A stretch of 18,372 nucleotides of DNA from an uncultured Gemella sp. (GTDB taxonomy: Bacteria > Bacillota > Bacilli > Staphylococcales > Gemellaceae): assembly GCA_927911745.1 (NCBI GenBank), contig CAKMQF010000020.1, positions 1 through 18,372 of the forward strand, read 5' to 3'. This document shows positions 1 to 9,183 of this stretch, piece by piece. The notes below the pieces were generated by a model, which worked only from the letters and a program-made list of their open reading frames with translations, ran no database searches and had not been told where the DNA came from. Each line of letters begins with the position of its first letter. Within the stretch, counting starts at the first letter, position 1. The translations under genes were made by a program, and so were the position numbers.

Positions 1-1
1 C

Positions 2-417
2 AATATATTACAGATATTCGAGAAGTTAAAGGTTATTTCTGATCCTTTTAAGAATAATATTCTTACGACACTCGGGTACAGAAAAGAAAAACTCAAAAAG
101 AACTTGCTAAACTATTAAAAATTAATAGAACTAAAATACACTATCACCTTAATATTCTAGAGGAAAATAATTTTATCGAAGTAGTTGATACAGATACAAT
201 TAATGGTATAATCCAAAAATACTATCTACCGACTGCACAAGCGTTTGTACCTTCACCTAGTATCTTTAACGACTTATTTAACAATACTTCAGTTAATTTT
301 AATATAAATAAAGAAGACATGGAAGATTTCTGGAATGAAGTTAAAAAACTAGAGAAAAAATTCTCCTCAGATGATAAAAATAGTGTTAGTATTAGTATTA
401 TTTCTACAGCTCGTTAA
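2..417 (+). CDS. ArsR-like winged-helix transcriptional regulator, 5'-truncated by the window edge and frame-broken
   Basis: A winged-helix DNA-binding repressor of ArsR type, judged from the helix-turn-helix. The frame beginning at base 2 reads LKVISDPFKNNILTTLG, the typical first helices. After about base 90 the reading moves to the frame that ends at TAA 415-417, giving TQKELAKLLKINRTKIHYHL (recognition helix) and LNILEENNFIEVV (start of the wing). One A missing from the A-run at 87-91 would join the two parts exactly. The start lies outside the window. A C-terminal tail of about 70 residues follows the wing and carries no metal-binding cysteines, so no metal-sensing role is visible. The MFS exporter gene follows after about 70 bases in the same direction, so the likely job is local control of that exporter; the ligand is unknown. 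Whether the break is real or a sequencing error cannot be told from one read-out. Confidence 0.7.
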
Positions 418-441
418 GAGCTGTTAAATAATACTAATACT
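388..441 (+). promoter_or_regulatory. Near-perfect 54-nt palindrome overlapping the regulator stop codon (operator, attenuator or terminator)
   Basis: The outer arms are AGTATTAGTATTATTT (388-403) and AAATAATACTAATACT (426-441), a perfect 16-bp match. The inner arms ACAGCTC (406-412) and GAGCTGT (418-424) are also perfect, and the loop is GTTAA. In total 23 bp pair, with only CT opposite T unpaired. The left half codes for the last residues of the regulator. A T-run at 450-455 begins eight bases after the palindrome, so it could terminate or attenuate read-through into the exporter gene. A long dyad beside an ArsR-like gene could equally be its operator. The structure is directly visible; the role is inference. 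Confidence 0.6.
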
Positions 442-488
442 GTCAAATATTTTTTAACGTTTAAAATTTTATAAAGGATGTGGACACT

Positions 489-1697
489 ATGTTTAAAAAT
501 AAAAACTTTTCACTTTTACTATTCGGTCGTTTAATCACCAACTTCGGTGACAGCATATATTCAATTGCTACTTTAACATTGATATATACATTAACTAAAT
601 CGACCTTTTATAGTGGTATTACCTTATTTTTAATATCATTCACCGCTATATTACAAATATTTATCTCACCAATAATCAATAAGTTTAATGTAAAGAGATT
701 TTTAATTATTTCACAGTTATTGCAAGCTATAATATTACTCGTTATTACTTATCTAATCTACGTAAATAAATTGCAGATTACTATGCTAATAATTTTTATA
801 GTTTGTATTAGTTTCATTAATCAAATAGTTTATCCTATTCAACTTGCCTTACTTCCAAAAATAGTTAAACAAGAAGATTTAGTTAAAGCAAATTCATTAT
901 TTTCTATAGCTTACCAAGGTAGTGATGCACTCTTTAATTCAATAGGTGGATATATTATTTCAATTTTCGGAACTATATTTGCATTCATAATAAATAGTAT
1001 TACATTCTTTATTAATAGTACTTTATTCATCTTCTTATCAGATGATTTATCTAAAAATGAAAATACTAATACTATACAAGAAAACTACTTTTCTAAATTA
1101 AGTAGTGGTATAAAAATTTGGAATACTCCTTTATTAAAACCATTATTAATTGGAATAATAATAATTAATTTTTCTACCAGTTCATTACTAACTCTACTTC
1201 CTGAGTATTCGGAAACTAGTTATTTTTATGGAGTTTTACTTAGTGCATCTGGACTTGGTATCCTAATAGGAGCATTTCTTTCTAACAGTCAGATATTAAA
1301 AAATATAAGATTGGGAGTTTTATACACTACATTCACACTAGGCATAGGTCTATCTTGGGGAGCACTTAGCATAATTAACAATAATTCCATTACAAACAAA
1401 ATTATAAATTTCTCATTATTTCTTTTTGGTTGGATATTGATTGGAATTTTAAATACATATTCTCAAACAATGATCCAATGCATTGTAAGTAAGGATAAAT
1501 TAGATGTTGCTATGTCTACTATGATTGGCTTGTCTATAGCCTTTAGTCCGCTAGGAGCATTATTAGCAGGAGTACTAAGTATAAAATATAACATAGAGAC
1601 TATTATCATTATTACTTCATTATTAATTTTCAGTATTTTTCTATTTTGGTTATTCAATAAAAATATTAGGAATTTACCTAGTTTTCAAAACTACTAG
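489..1697 (+). CDS. Major facilitator superfamily exporter
   Basis: A 402-residue polytopic membrane transporter with about 12 hydrophobic segments, of the MFS_3/MefA-like drug-efflux type. The N-terminus FSLLLFGRLITNFGDSIYSI matches the start of such proteins (a short cytoplasmic lead, then helix 1 with a G-x-x-x-x-x-G/D pattern). The loop NKFNVKRFLIISQLLQAI corresponds to the cytoplasmic loop 2-3 region, and IVYPIQLALLPKIVKQEDLVKANS to the conserved P-x-L-V-x-x-E-x-L-x-x-A-N motif of this family. ATG 489 is chosen over GTG 480 because AAAGGA (473-478) is about ten bases from the ATG but abuts the GTG. It lies directly after the ArsR-like gene and its palindrome, probably in one transcript. 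The substrate cannot be predicted; a toxic compound or antimicrobial is the family norm. Confidence 0.8.
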   Translation: MFKNKNFSLLLFGRLITNFGDSIYSIATLTLIYTLTKSTFYSGITLFLISFTAILQIFISPIINKFNVKRFLIISQLLQAIILLVITYLIYVNKLQITMLIIFIVCISFINQIVYPIQLALLPKIVKQEDLVKANSLFSIAYQGSDALFNSIGGYIISIFGTIFAFIINSITFFINSTLFIFLSDDLSKNENTNTIQENYFSKLSSGIKIWNTPLLKPLLIGIIIINFSTSSLLTLLPEYSETSYFYGVLLSASGLGILIGAFLSNSQILKNIRLGVLYTTFTLGIGLSWGALSIINNNSITNKIINFSLFLFGWILIGILNTYSQTMIQCIVSKDKLDVAMSTMIGLSIAFSPLGALLAGVLSIKYNIETIIIITSLLIFSIFLFWLFNKNIRNLPSFQNY

Positions 1698-1782
1698 AAA
1701 AAGGAGATTAAAATAGTCTAGCCCCTACTTAGAAATAGACTTTACTATTATAAATTAAATCTTCATATTTTTTTTCATAAAA

Positions 1783-1822
1783 AAATAGCTAGTAACTTGT
1801 TCAGATAAGTTACTAGCTATTT
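1783..1822. terminator. Bidirectional intrinsic terminator between the converging exporter and permease genes
   Basis: AAATAGCTAGTAACTT (1783-1798) and AAGTTACTAGCTATTT (1807-1822) form a perfect 16-bp stem with an 8-nt loop. On the - strand the stem is followed directly by a T-run (A-run 1779-1785 on +), making it a strong terminator for the permease. On the + strand the downstream sequence is T-rich and can serve the exporter. Confidence 0.88.
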
Positions 1823-1831
1823 AATTAATTT

Positions 1832-3114
1832 CTATTTTTTATCTTCTTTTGGTAAGAATGCATTTAATAACACACCACTGATAGCTGCAAGAGCCATTGC
1901 TGGAAGTTCGAAGTTAATGCTTTCGAATTTCAGCATTGCTCCACCAACACCTAAAAACGATGATTACTGATGAAATTACTAAGTTTCTGTTGATACTTAA
2001 GTCTACTTTTTCATCTACTAACATTCTAAGTCCACTTGAAGCGATTATACCGAATAGTAAGATCGATACACCACCCATAACTGGTGATGGAATCGTAGAG
2101 ATCAGAGCTGAGAACTTACCTACAAAACTTAAGATAAGTGCGAATACCGCCGCTCCTCCTAATACGAATACAGAGAAGATACGTGTAATAGCAAGAACCC
2201 CAATGTTTTCACCATATGTTGTACTTGGTGGTCCACCTAAAAGTGATGCAAACATCATCGCTGTTCCATCAGCTAAGATTGAACGGTGTAATCCTGGATC
2301 TTTTAAGAAGTTTCTTCCTACTACTTCAGATAATACCATTTGGTGACCGATGTGTTCGTTAATTGTTACTATAGCAATAGGTACCATTGCTAATGCTGCT
2401 ACATTCCAATGTGGTGTATATGTCACAAAAGGAATTGTGAACTTTGGTAAGCTAAACCAAGGAGCGTCAATAACTGGTTGGAAATCAACTAATCCTGCAA
2501 ATACAGCGACAATATATCCAAACACAATTCCTAATAATACTGGAATTTGTTTAGCAAATCCTCTTAAAGCAACACAACAGAAGATTGTTGCTGCTAATGT
2601 GATAAGAGCTACTAAGAAGTATTTTAAATCATAAACTTTAGCTCCATCTACTGTTTTGTACATCGCCATATTAATTGCTGTAGGAGCAATCCCAAGTCCA
2701 ATAACAATGATAATAGGTCCAACTACTACTGGTGGTAAAAGTTTCAATAACCAATTTACACCAAATTTGTAAATTAACATTGCTACAACCCCATAAACTA
2801 AGCTGGCTAAAAAATGCACCAAGCATTGCTGTTTCAACACTGTGAGTAGTTGAAAGCACAATAATCGGATTAATGAAGGCAAATGAAGATCCTAAATACG
2901 CAGGAATTTTACCTCTAGTTATTAATAAATACGTAAGTGTTCCAATACCTGATGTTGTTAAAGCAGTACTTGCTGGTAATCCTGTTAAAATCGGTACTAA
3001 CACCGTCGCTCCAAACATTGCGAATAAGTGTTGTAAGCTTAACGTTACCCATAGAGCTAAGTTAGGCTTTTCATGAACATCTAGAATTGGTTTTACTTTT
3101 GTTTTTTCTGCCAT
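1832..3114 (-). CDS. pyrP: Uracil permease (NCS2 nucleobase:cation symporter), with two frame breaks
   Basis: Imports uracil across the cytoplasmic membrane for pyrimidine salvage. Corrected length is 426 residues, the normal size. The N-terminus KPNLALWVTLSLQHLFAMFG carries the NCS2 signature with the conserved QH. GSSFAFINPI matches the helix-3 strand, and INEHIGHQMVLSE holds the substrate-site glutamate region. LLGGPPSTTYGENIGV is the NCS2 family motif in helix 10. Two single-base insertions break the frame. One is in the run at 2809-2814, where AFLASLVYG is expected. The other is at 1953-1957, where the frame should continue VLGVGGAMLKFES and end LPKEDKK at the stop 1832-1834. ATG 3114 has a strong AGGAGA site seven or so bases upstream. 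The gene stands alone, with its own promoter and terminator. UraA is an equivalent name; a xanthine or uric acid NCS2 transporter is less likely. Confidence 0.88.
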
Positions 3115-3149
3115 TCTTCTTCTCCTTTTTTTATATTCAAACTTTCATA

Positions 3150-3155
3150 ATTATA
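3150..3155 (-). promoter_or_regulatory. Extended -10 promoter element of the uracil permease gene
   Basis: On the - strand the sequence reads TGATATAAT, an extended -10 (TGn-TATAAT), about 35 bases upstream of the ATG. No good -35 hexamer sits 17 bp further upstream. The leader is too short for a PyrR attenuator. Confidence 0.6.
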
Positions 3156-3347
3156 TCACATGAATAGTCATTTTAAAAGCATTTTTTTTCTATTTTTTTT
3201 AATTAATTTTTAAGTAAATTTAAATTAACTAATAATATTTTATTCTAAAAAACACTTTTCTTCTGTTCCCTAAATTATCATAAACTCTAAATTCTAAATT
3301 CTAAATTCTAAAATTATATAATTATTATTTCTTCATGAGTATATAGA
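3156..3347. other. AT-rich intergenic region between permease promoter and cyclophilin terminator
   Basis: No gene is supported here. The stretch is almost entirely A and T with long T-runs at 3181-3200. It contains the 7-bp tandem repeat listed separately. Confidence 0.6.
3286..3313. repeat. Short tandem repeat, TCTAAAT x 4
   Basis: Three perfect copies of TCTAAAT at 3286-3306 followed by a fourth with one change (TCTAAAA). It lies between genes and has no visible link to a promoter or stem. Such heptamer runs can change length by slippage; no function is claimed. Confidence 0.8.
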
Positions 3348-3378
3348 AAAGCAAGATTAATCTCATTAATCTTGCTTT
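3348..3378 (-). terminator. Intrinsic terminator of the cyclophilin gene
   Basis: AAAGCAAGATTAAT (3348-3361) pairs perfectly with ATTAATCTTGCTTT (3365-3378) around a 3-nt loop. Read on the - strand it follows the cyclophilin stop by seven bases and ends in a short T-run. Confidence 0.85.
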
Positions 3379-3385
3379 CTTATAT

Positions 3386-3970
3386 TTATTTAACTTCTAT
3401 ATCAAGAATCACAACTTCTTCAACTGGCTTGTCTTGAGCTCCAGTTTTCACAGCTGCAATTTTCTCCAATGTTTTTGCACCTGCGATTAGGTGTCCAAAT
3501 ACTGTGTGACGGTGATCTAAGTGAGGAGTTCCCCCTAGTTTAGCATATCCTTCAACAGCTTCTTGTGGCCAACCACCTTGTTCAAGTGCTTGTAAAGTTC
3601 TAGCATCTACATGAGAATTTTGAACTATAAAGAATTGACTTCCATTTGTGTTCGGCCCGGCATTCGCCATACTTAACGCACCGTAGAAGTGGAAGTAATC
3701 CATTGAGAATTCATCTTCGAAACTACGTCCCCAGATTGATTCTCCTCCCATACCTGTACCAGTCGGGTCTCCACCTTGAATCATAAAGTCTTTAATTACA
3801 CGGTGGAAAATAATACCTTTATAGTATCCATTTTTTGCGTGAGTTAAAAAGTTTTCTACTGCTTTTGGAATATCTTTTTCAAATAATTTGAAAGTCATAT
3901 CTCCATGAGTAGTTTTAATTTTTACTCTAACTTGACCTTTTTTTACATTTTTTGTTAATTGAGTTAACAT
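3386..3970 (-). CDS. ppiB: Peptidyl-prolyl cis-trans isomerase, cyclophilin type
   Basis: A single-domain cytoplasmic cyclophilin of 194 residues that speeds proline isomerisation in folding proteins. The catalytic core is clear: [14 protein letters not shown] holds the active-site Arg, Phe and Gln. [17 protein letters not shown] is the central signature, and [21 protein letters not shown] closes the barrel. An insert between those last two, [17 protein letters not shown], is seen in PpiB proteins of lactic-acid bacteria and streptococci. There is no signal peptide, so the protein stays in the cytoplasm. ATG 3970 is chosen over the in-frame ATG 4006 because AAGGAGAGG ends four bases before it, while 4006 has no site. 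It is monocistronic, with its own terminator. Confidence 0.93.
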   Translation of the reverse strand: MLTQLTKNVKKGQVRVKIKTTHGDMTFKLFEKDIPKAVENFLTHAKNGYYKGIIFHRVIKDFMIQGGDPTGTGMGGESIWGRSFEDEFSMDYFHFYGALSMANAGPNTNGSQFFIVQNSHVDARTLQALEQGGWPQEAVEGYAKLGGTPHLDHRHTVFGHLIAGAKTLEKIAAVKTGAQDKPVEEVVILDIEVK

Positions 3971-4006
3971 TATACCTCTCCTTATTATGATTATGAGCTT
4001 ATCCAA

Positions 4007-4085
4007 TAATCCTAGAATTTTACAAAGATCATACGAGAACCAATAAAGTCAATAGTTTATTGATGTCTAATAAACCACTGCGGAA
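4007..4085. other. Presumed promoter region of the cyclophilin gene
   Basis: This gap upstream of the cyclophilin gene should hold its promoter. On the - strand TTGACT lies near 4050, but no -10 with correct spacing is convincing. A small dyad CAATAAA/TTTATTG occurs around the same place. No gene is seen. Confidence 0.35.
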
Positions 4086-4138
4086 AGTGACTCGACAAAA
4101 TCTTGTTTCTCCGTAATCACGATTTTTGAGTCACTCCC
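4086..4138 (+). repeat. Intergenic palindromic repeat, copy 1 (intact), 3' of thrS
   Basis: The arms AGTGACTC (4086-4093) and GAGTCACT (4128-4135) pair perfectly. After an internal loop (GAC opposite T), AAAATC and GATTTT pair as well. The element ends in GAGTCACTCCC and starts eight bases after the thrS stop codon on the - strand. Its ends recur at 13839-13859 plus 15347-15379 and at 16419-16473. It may act as the thrS transcript end, since no classic terminator is present, but it lacks a good T-run. Confidence 0.8.
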
Positions 4139-4145
4139 TATTTTA

Positions 4146-6088
4146 CTATGCGTTTTTCTCGATTAATCTTTCGTTGATTTCTCTTAAGATATTTTCTTTG
4201 AATTCAGCAAAGCTTTCTTCTTTTTGATCGTGTGAACCGAATGTTCTTACGTTAACATTTCTGTTTTCTACTTCTTTATCTCCAATTACTAAAGTATATG
4301 GAATTTTTTTGCTTGCTGCTTCACGGATTTTGTATCCTAGTTTTTCATCTCTATCATCGATAGCTACTTTAACACCAGCTTTTTTAAGTTCTTGCATGAT
4401 TTCTTTAGAATAATCATAGTGGTAGTCATTGTTTACTGGGATAATACGTACTTGGTTTGGTGATAACCATGTTGGTAAATCTCCTTTGTACTCTTCTAAT
4501 AAGAAAGCAACCATTCTTTCCATTGTTGATACAATACCACGGTGGATAACTACTGGACGATGAGCTTTTCCATCTTCACCAATATATTCTAATTCGAATC
4601 TTTCTGGTAATAAGAAGTCTAATTGAATTGTAGATAATGTTTCTTGTTTTCCGATTGCTGTTTCTACTTGAACGTCAAGTTTCGGTCCGTAGAATGCCGC
4701 TTCTCCTTCAGCTTCAACATAATCTAAACCTAACTCGTCAGCAGTTTCTTTTAACATTTGTTGAGCGTTATTCCACATCGCATCATCATCGAAGTATTTT
4801 TCAGTATTTTCTGGATCTCTGTATGATAGACGGTAGCTGAAGTTTTTAATACCTAAATCTTTATATGCTTCTTCAATAAGTCCTACAGTAAGTTTGAATT
4901 CATCTTTAAGTTGATCTGGACGTACGAAAATGTGAGCATCGTTTAGAGTCATACCACGAACACGTTGTAGTCCACTTACTGCTCCACTTGCTTCATAACG
5001 GTGCATCATTCCAAGCTCTGCGATACGTATTGGAAGTTCACGGTATGAGTGACGTTCATTTTTATAAACCATCATGTGGTGAGGACAGTTCATTGGACGA
5101 AGTACCATTGTTTCGTGATCCATCTCCATTGGTGGGAACATGTCTTCTTGGTAGTGTTCCCAGTGTCCACTTGTAATATATAAATCTTTAGATCCCATAA
5201 TTGGAGTATAAACGTGGTCATATCCTAATTCTACTTCTTTATCAACGATATATCTTTCGATAGTACGACGGATAGTAGCACCATTTGGTAACCATAATGG
5301 TAATCCAGCACCAACTTTTTGACTTGTAGTGAAGATTCCTAATTCTTTACCTAGTTTTCTGTGATCACGTTCACGTGCTTCTTGTAGACGTACTAAGTGT
5401 TGTTCTAAATGTTCTTTAGTGAAATAAGCTGTTCCGTAGATACGTTGTAACATTTTATTATCACTATTACCTCTCCAGTATGCACCAGCTACAGATAATA
5501 ATTTGAATTCTTTAATTTTTGAAGTTGCACTTACATGCCCACCACGACAAAGGTCAGTGAAGTCTCCTTGTGTGTAAACTGTGATAACTTCATCAGCTGG
5601 AAGATCGTTAATTAATTCTACTTTATATGGATCTTCTTTAAAGATTTCTAAAGCTTCTTCTTTGCTTACTTCGCGACCTTCAATTGCATGGTTTTCGCTA
5701 ATAATTTTCTTAACTTCTTTTTCAATTGCTTTAAAATCTTCTTCTGTTACTTTGTATTCAGCGTCAAAGTCGTAGTAGAATCCACCATCGATAGCTGGAC
5801 CAACACCGAAGTGTACATCTTTACCGTATAATCTTCTTAAAGCTTGTGCTAATACGTGTGCTGATGAGTGACGTAATACATATAAGCTGTCTTTATCTTC
5901 ATCATCTGCAACGATAAGTTTTAAGTGACCATCTTTTGTTATTGGTTTGTTAACTTCGATATAATCTTCATCTAATTTGCAGAAATCACTTTTTTCTTAA
6001 GACTTACACTAATACTTTCAGCGATTTCTAATGGTGTTTTATTATCATATTCTCTTACATTTCCATCTGGAAAAACTAATTTAGCCAT
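4146..6088 (-). CDS. thrS: Threonine--tRNA ligase, with one frame break near the N-terminus
   Basis: Charges tRNA-Thr with threonine in the cytoplasm. Corrected length is 647 residues, normal for ThrS. Domains in order: a TGS domain ([15 protein letters not shown] and onward, residues 1-60), the editing domain with HSSAH (about residue 75) and DLCRGGH, the class II catalytic core with [19 protein letters not shown], zinc-site MNCPHH and [17 protein letters not shown], and the anticodon-binding domain from [15 protein letters not shown] to the end. The frame breaks where [12 protein letters not shown] should be read: one A is missing at 5976-5978, giving a false TAG. The remaining frame is intact from there to the stop. 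ATG 6088 has AAGGAGA about seven bases upstream. The T-box leader and promoter precede it, so expression should rise when tRNA-Thr is uncharged. ThrS is essential, so a sequencing error is more likely than a pseudogene. Confidence 0.95.
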
Positions 6089-6366
6089 ATTAAGGTCTCC
6101 TTCTTTTTTATATACTTAGTCTAACTTACTTAGAAATTAAAAAAGCCCCTTCTCTAGCCGAAACTAAAGAAGGGACGAATCTTTTCGTGGTACCACCCAA
6201 ATTCGAAGTAAATGTACTTCCTCTTTGTGAATAAAGCTCACTAACTATGTTAATACTATTAGCTAGGTAGTAACATATATTGCTTATAGGTATTTTCAGC
6301 ACCATACCCTCTCTTAAATAAGTTAAATATATATCTTATCCTAAGTATACATTGATTTATTTCATT
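6089..6366 (-). promoter_or_regulatory. T-box leader (tRNA-Thr-sensing riboswitch) of thrS
   Basis: The conserved T-box GGGTGGTACCACGA is read on the - strand at 6198-6185. Upstream, near 6310-6290, a Stem I apical hairpin GGTAT/ATACC with loop GGTGCTGAAA is preceded by AGAGAG. The antiterminator arms GAAT/ATTC flank the T-box. The specifier codon should be a threonine codon; ACT or ACC in GTTACTACCTAGC is the candidate, but I could not fix it by structure alone. Uncharged tRNA-Thr binding would favour the antiterminator over the following terminator. Confidence 0.93.
6139..6174 (-). terminator. T-box leader terminator
   Basis: CCCTTCTTTAG (6174-6164, - strand) pairs with CTAGAGAAGGG (6157-6147) around a 6-nt loop and is followed by a T6 run (6144-6139). 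Its 5' arm lies right after the T-box, as expected for the antiterminator switch. Confidence 0.92.
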
Positions 6367-6372
6367 AATGTA

Positions 6373-6401
6373 ATTCTAGCACAAAGATAGATGAATTTCA
6401 A
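6373..6401 (-). promoter_or_regulatory. thrS promoter
   Basis: The -35 is TTGAAA (6401-6396), the spacer is 17 bp and the -10 is TAGAAT (6378-6373), preceded by TGC as an extended -10. The expected start of transcription is near 6366, giving a leader of about 280 nt that fits a T-box. Confidence 0.85.
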
Positions 6402-6421
6402 GGGGAAACTCATCTATCTTT
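6383..6421 (-). terminator. Hairpin at the end of the LRR operon, overlapping the thrS promoter
   Basis: AAAGATAGATGA (6383-6394) pairs perfectly with TCATCTATCTTT (6410-6421). It begins seven bases after the LRR gene stop. The T-run after it on the - strand is only three bases, so termination may be partial. The thrS -35 hexamer lies in the hairpin loop. Confidence 0.65.
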
Positions 6422-6427
6422 TGCATT

Positions 6428-7626
6428 TTATTTATTTTTTCTCCAGTAGCTTCTAATACCACTAAAAGTAAAAATTAGCATTAATACCATAAAAATATAA
6501 TTTTTAATACTAAAATATTTCGCAGCTTCTGTTTTTACTATTTCTAGCTTTTTATCTATGTTATTAGACTTTTTAACTTCTAGATTACTTTTCTCAAATG
6601 AACTTATATCACCGTCACTAATTTTTGTATCTTTCAAAGCGATATAATATAGATACTTAGCATCCTTTAATGCTGAAATATCGGTTACCGAAGTATTAGA
6701 TATATCTAAGCTAGAAATATTTGGTACATCTTTTAATGCATCTATATTTTTTAAACCTAGATTATCATTTAACATTAGTCGATATAGATATTTTTTTATC
6801 TTTTAACGCATCTACATTCTCGATATTATTTTTATATAATAGTAATTCTTCTAAACTAGCCAAATCTTTAAGCGCTGTAATATCACTAATATTATTTCTA
6901 TCTAAATATAAAGTTCTTAAAGTCTTCAATTCAGCTAATGGAGTTAAATCTTTAATAGCATTTTCTTCGGCAACTAAACTCTCAAGTTTCCCTGCATTTT
7001 TTAAAAATGATATATTATCTAAACCTATACCTGAAAGATTTAAACTTCTTAGATTTTCTAGTTTTAAATTATTCGGAATATAATCTTTTAAAACACTGTT
7101 CATAGAAATATCTAATGATTCTACTTTTAGGTCATTTAGAAAGTCTAAATTATTCATTAAATTTTTTCTAAGCACTAATTGTCTTAACTTTGTTAATTTA
7201 GCTAAACTCTTTGGATCTTTTATTTTATTGTTTGTAAGGTTTAAATCTTCTAACTCAACTAACTTTTCTAATGGTGTAATATCTTCGATAAAGTTATTAG
7301 ATAAGTTTAGATTTTTAAGTTAACAGCGTATTCTAAACCTTTTAGAGAAAAAATGTTTTTCCAAGGTAATGACAGACTTGTAAATTGTTCCATCATACCT
7401 ACAGTTATTTCCTCACCTTTAAAATCTTTATTAATATGAAACTTATAGTATTCTATTAAAGCCTCTTTAAGATTTAGGTCATCGAACTCTATTTTTCGCT
7501 ATTTTCAATTTCAGTAAATTTCTTTTCTCCAAAGGGTACATAGACATCGTTAGCTTTTACCTCTGGAGCAGATACTGTTAATCCTAATAACGTTATGATA
7601 AAAGCTTTATATATTACCTTTTTCAT
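6428..7626 (-). CDS. Membrane-anchored leucine-rich-repeat surface protein, with three frame breaks
   Basis: A predicted surface protein of about 399 residues after correction. The start MKKVIYKAFIITLLGLTVSA is a signal peptide, with APEVKA before the cleavage point. After a cap region (EFDDLNLKEALIEYYKFHIN, GMMEQFTSLSL) come about nine internalin-like repeats of about 21-23 residues, such as NLKNLNLSNNFIEDITPLEK and LKTLRTLYLDRNNISDITAL. The C-terminus is one membrane helix (IFMVLMLIFTFSGI) followed by RSYWRKNK, so the repeats face outward and the tail stays inside; there is no LPxTG sorting signal. Frame breaks lie in runs at 7492-7496 (one A missing), 7312-7316 (one A missing) and 6791-6797 (one extra). 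It starts 11 bases after the GT-C gene and is the last gene of the operon. The ligand is unknown. It could bind host or envelope partners. Confidence 0.75.
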
Positions 7627-7637
7627 TTTTTTCCTCT

Positions 7638-9177
7638 TTATTTTTTTCTATATTCAGTTATTTTATTTCTTACAATTATTAATCCATATGCAGCAAGTGG
7701 AATTAAAAATACAAAGTACGGAAATACATATCTACTTTTCGCTTCCCATATCATATGGAATAACGTTCCACCAATGAAGGCTACAGGAATTATCGTTAAT
7801 ATTTCTTTTTTCTTCTTATAAACATTTATTGCAAATACTACAGAAAATATATATACAAATACTTGAAATACCTTCATGATAAAAGTAAGTACGTGATGAG
7901 TTTCATCAAAATAAATTTGTTTTATAAAAAAGTCTTTTACTTTTTCTAACTTAGTTTCGCTATCAAAATTCCTTTGTGGTGCAGTTACCAATAAACTTTG
8001 GAATGTTGGTTCTAAAAATTGATTTTCATATTTTCTTTGATAAAAATCCACAGCATATCTAGGGTTTTTTCTTAAACACTTCTGCTCTTTGTTTTATAGA
8101 ATCCTTAGAGATTTCGGTTATACGATTTGTATCATAATCTTCTTCTGGCATAATATCATAGTTAAATCTATTCCACCAACCAGCTTCACGATCTCCTTCT
8201 TGCATTCCCATAGCTATCCATGTAATTTTTGGGACACCATCTGCAATGGTCTTTTGACTTTTCACTTCATAATAGTTGTAAATTAAACTCTTAGAGGCAC
8301 TCATTAAAAACAGACAGCTGACCATAAACGCAATCACTTTTTTATCTCTAACTCTAATAAGATAAATAACTGCTGCAGAGAATATAGCTAACATATGTAT
8401 TAAGTTATTACCTATAAATAGTATCGCAACATTAATACTAATAGCACTTATTACTAACATATACCATTTTTTATGTTTAGTATACTTTATAAAGTAATAG
8501 TAAGCTAGTAATGTTAAAAACATACCCGGTAATAATCCATATACAAATGCAACATAGAATATTAACGGAAAACATAGACCACTAAGAATTACAACTAGAT
8601 AATTCGTATCCTCATCATCAAACATTATATTCGCTATTTTATATAACATAAAGATAATAAAACTTATTGAAAAACTTTGCATTATATATAAAATAAATGT
8701 TGCTCTACCAAATAATGACAGTATAATTTGGAATAAAAATACTGTTGTAATTTGATGTGAATATATGTATAAATAGTTATTTCCTTTATCAAGACCACTG
8801 TAGTTTTCTCTTATGAAATTATTAGCTTGATCTATTACGTTAAAAGGATCAAACTGAACATAGTCTCTTCTTAATATTGCAAACAAGATACTAATAATAA
8901 AGGCATAGATCATAACTATCAATACTAATCTTTGAACACTTATTATTTTTTTCAAATATCTCGCTAATATTAAGATAACTATACTAAATATTATAAGGAA
9001 CATAATATTTAGTATAGCACTGACATTTTCATAATATAAAGTTTCTTGATAATCTTTCGGAAATACCGCTGTTTTTGTTAATACTAATAAAGAGTTTATC
9101 CCCATAAGTATCATAAAAATTACAGCTATAACTTTTACTAAAAAGTTAGAAAATTTATTTAATATTTCCTTATTCAT
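7638..9177 (-). CDS. Polytopic membrane protein, probable GT-C-type glycosyltransferase, with one frame break
   Basis: A protein of about 512 residues after correction with roughly 11-13 membrane helices, including KVIAVIFMILMGINSLLVL and IFIVY-like segments at the C-terminus. The first large outside loop contains RRDYVQFDPFNVIDQANNF, an acidic patch placed like the catalytic loop of GT-C enzymes that use polyprenyl-phosphate sugars. The frame breaks at the run 8065-8070 (one extra A on the coding strand), where VFKKNPRYAVDFYQRKYEN should be read. ATG 9177 is preferred over TTG 9183 because GAGGAA lies at a good distance. It lies directly after the GT2 gene, the arrangement of CsbB-YfhO and GtrB-Gtr pairs. 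In those, one enzyme charges undecaprenyl phosphate with a sugar and the membrane protein moves it onto a wall polymer or protein. Acceptor and sugar are unknown, and the GT-C call is an inference. Confidence 0.6.
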
Positions 9178-9183
9178 TGTCAA

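Noticed and set aside
480-488. GTG 480 as the start of the MFS exporter
   Set aside because: The ribosome site AAAGGA ends only one base before it; ATG 489 is at a normal distance and the family N-terminus fits.
1463-1657. A 64-codon frame opposite the MFS gene
   Set aside because: It lies fully inside a well-supported gene on the other strand and has no recognisable content.
1712-1745. A second terminator AGTCTA/TAGACT just after the exporter gene
   Set aside because: The stem is only six base pairs with a large loop; the strong hairpin at 1783-1822 explains termination better.
1936-2634. Two open frames on the + strand inside the permease
   Set aside because: They are antisense shadows with proline- and threonine-rich, non-protein-like sequence and no ribosome sites; the - strand has a clear NCS2 permease.
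3286-3313. CRISPR-like repeats
   Set aside because: The 7-bp units are directly adjacent with no spacers and there are no cas genes in the window.
3115-3347. PyrR attenuator before the uracil permease
   Set aside because: The promoter lies only about 35 bases before the start codon and no PyrR binding loop or terminator-antiterminator pair is visible.
4146-6088. thrS as a true pseudogene, or a programmed frameshift in thrS
   Set aside because: The gene is essential, has an intact promoter and T-box, and the lesion is one missing base with no slippery site. A sequence error is the simplest reading.
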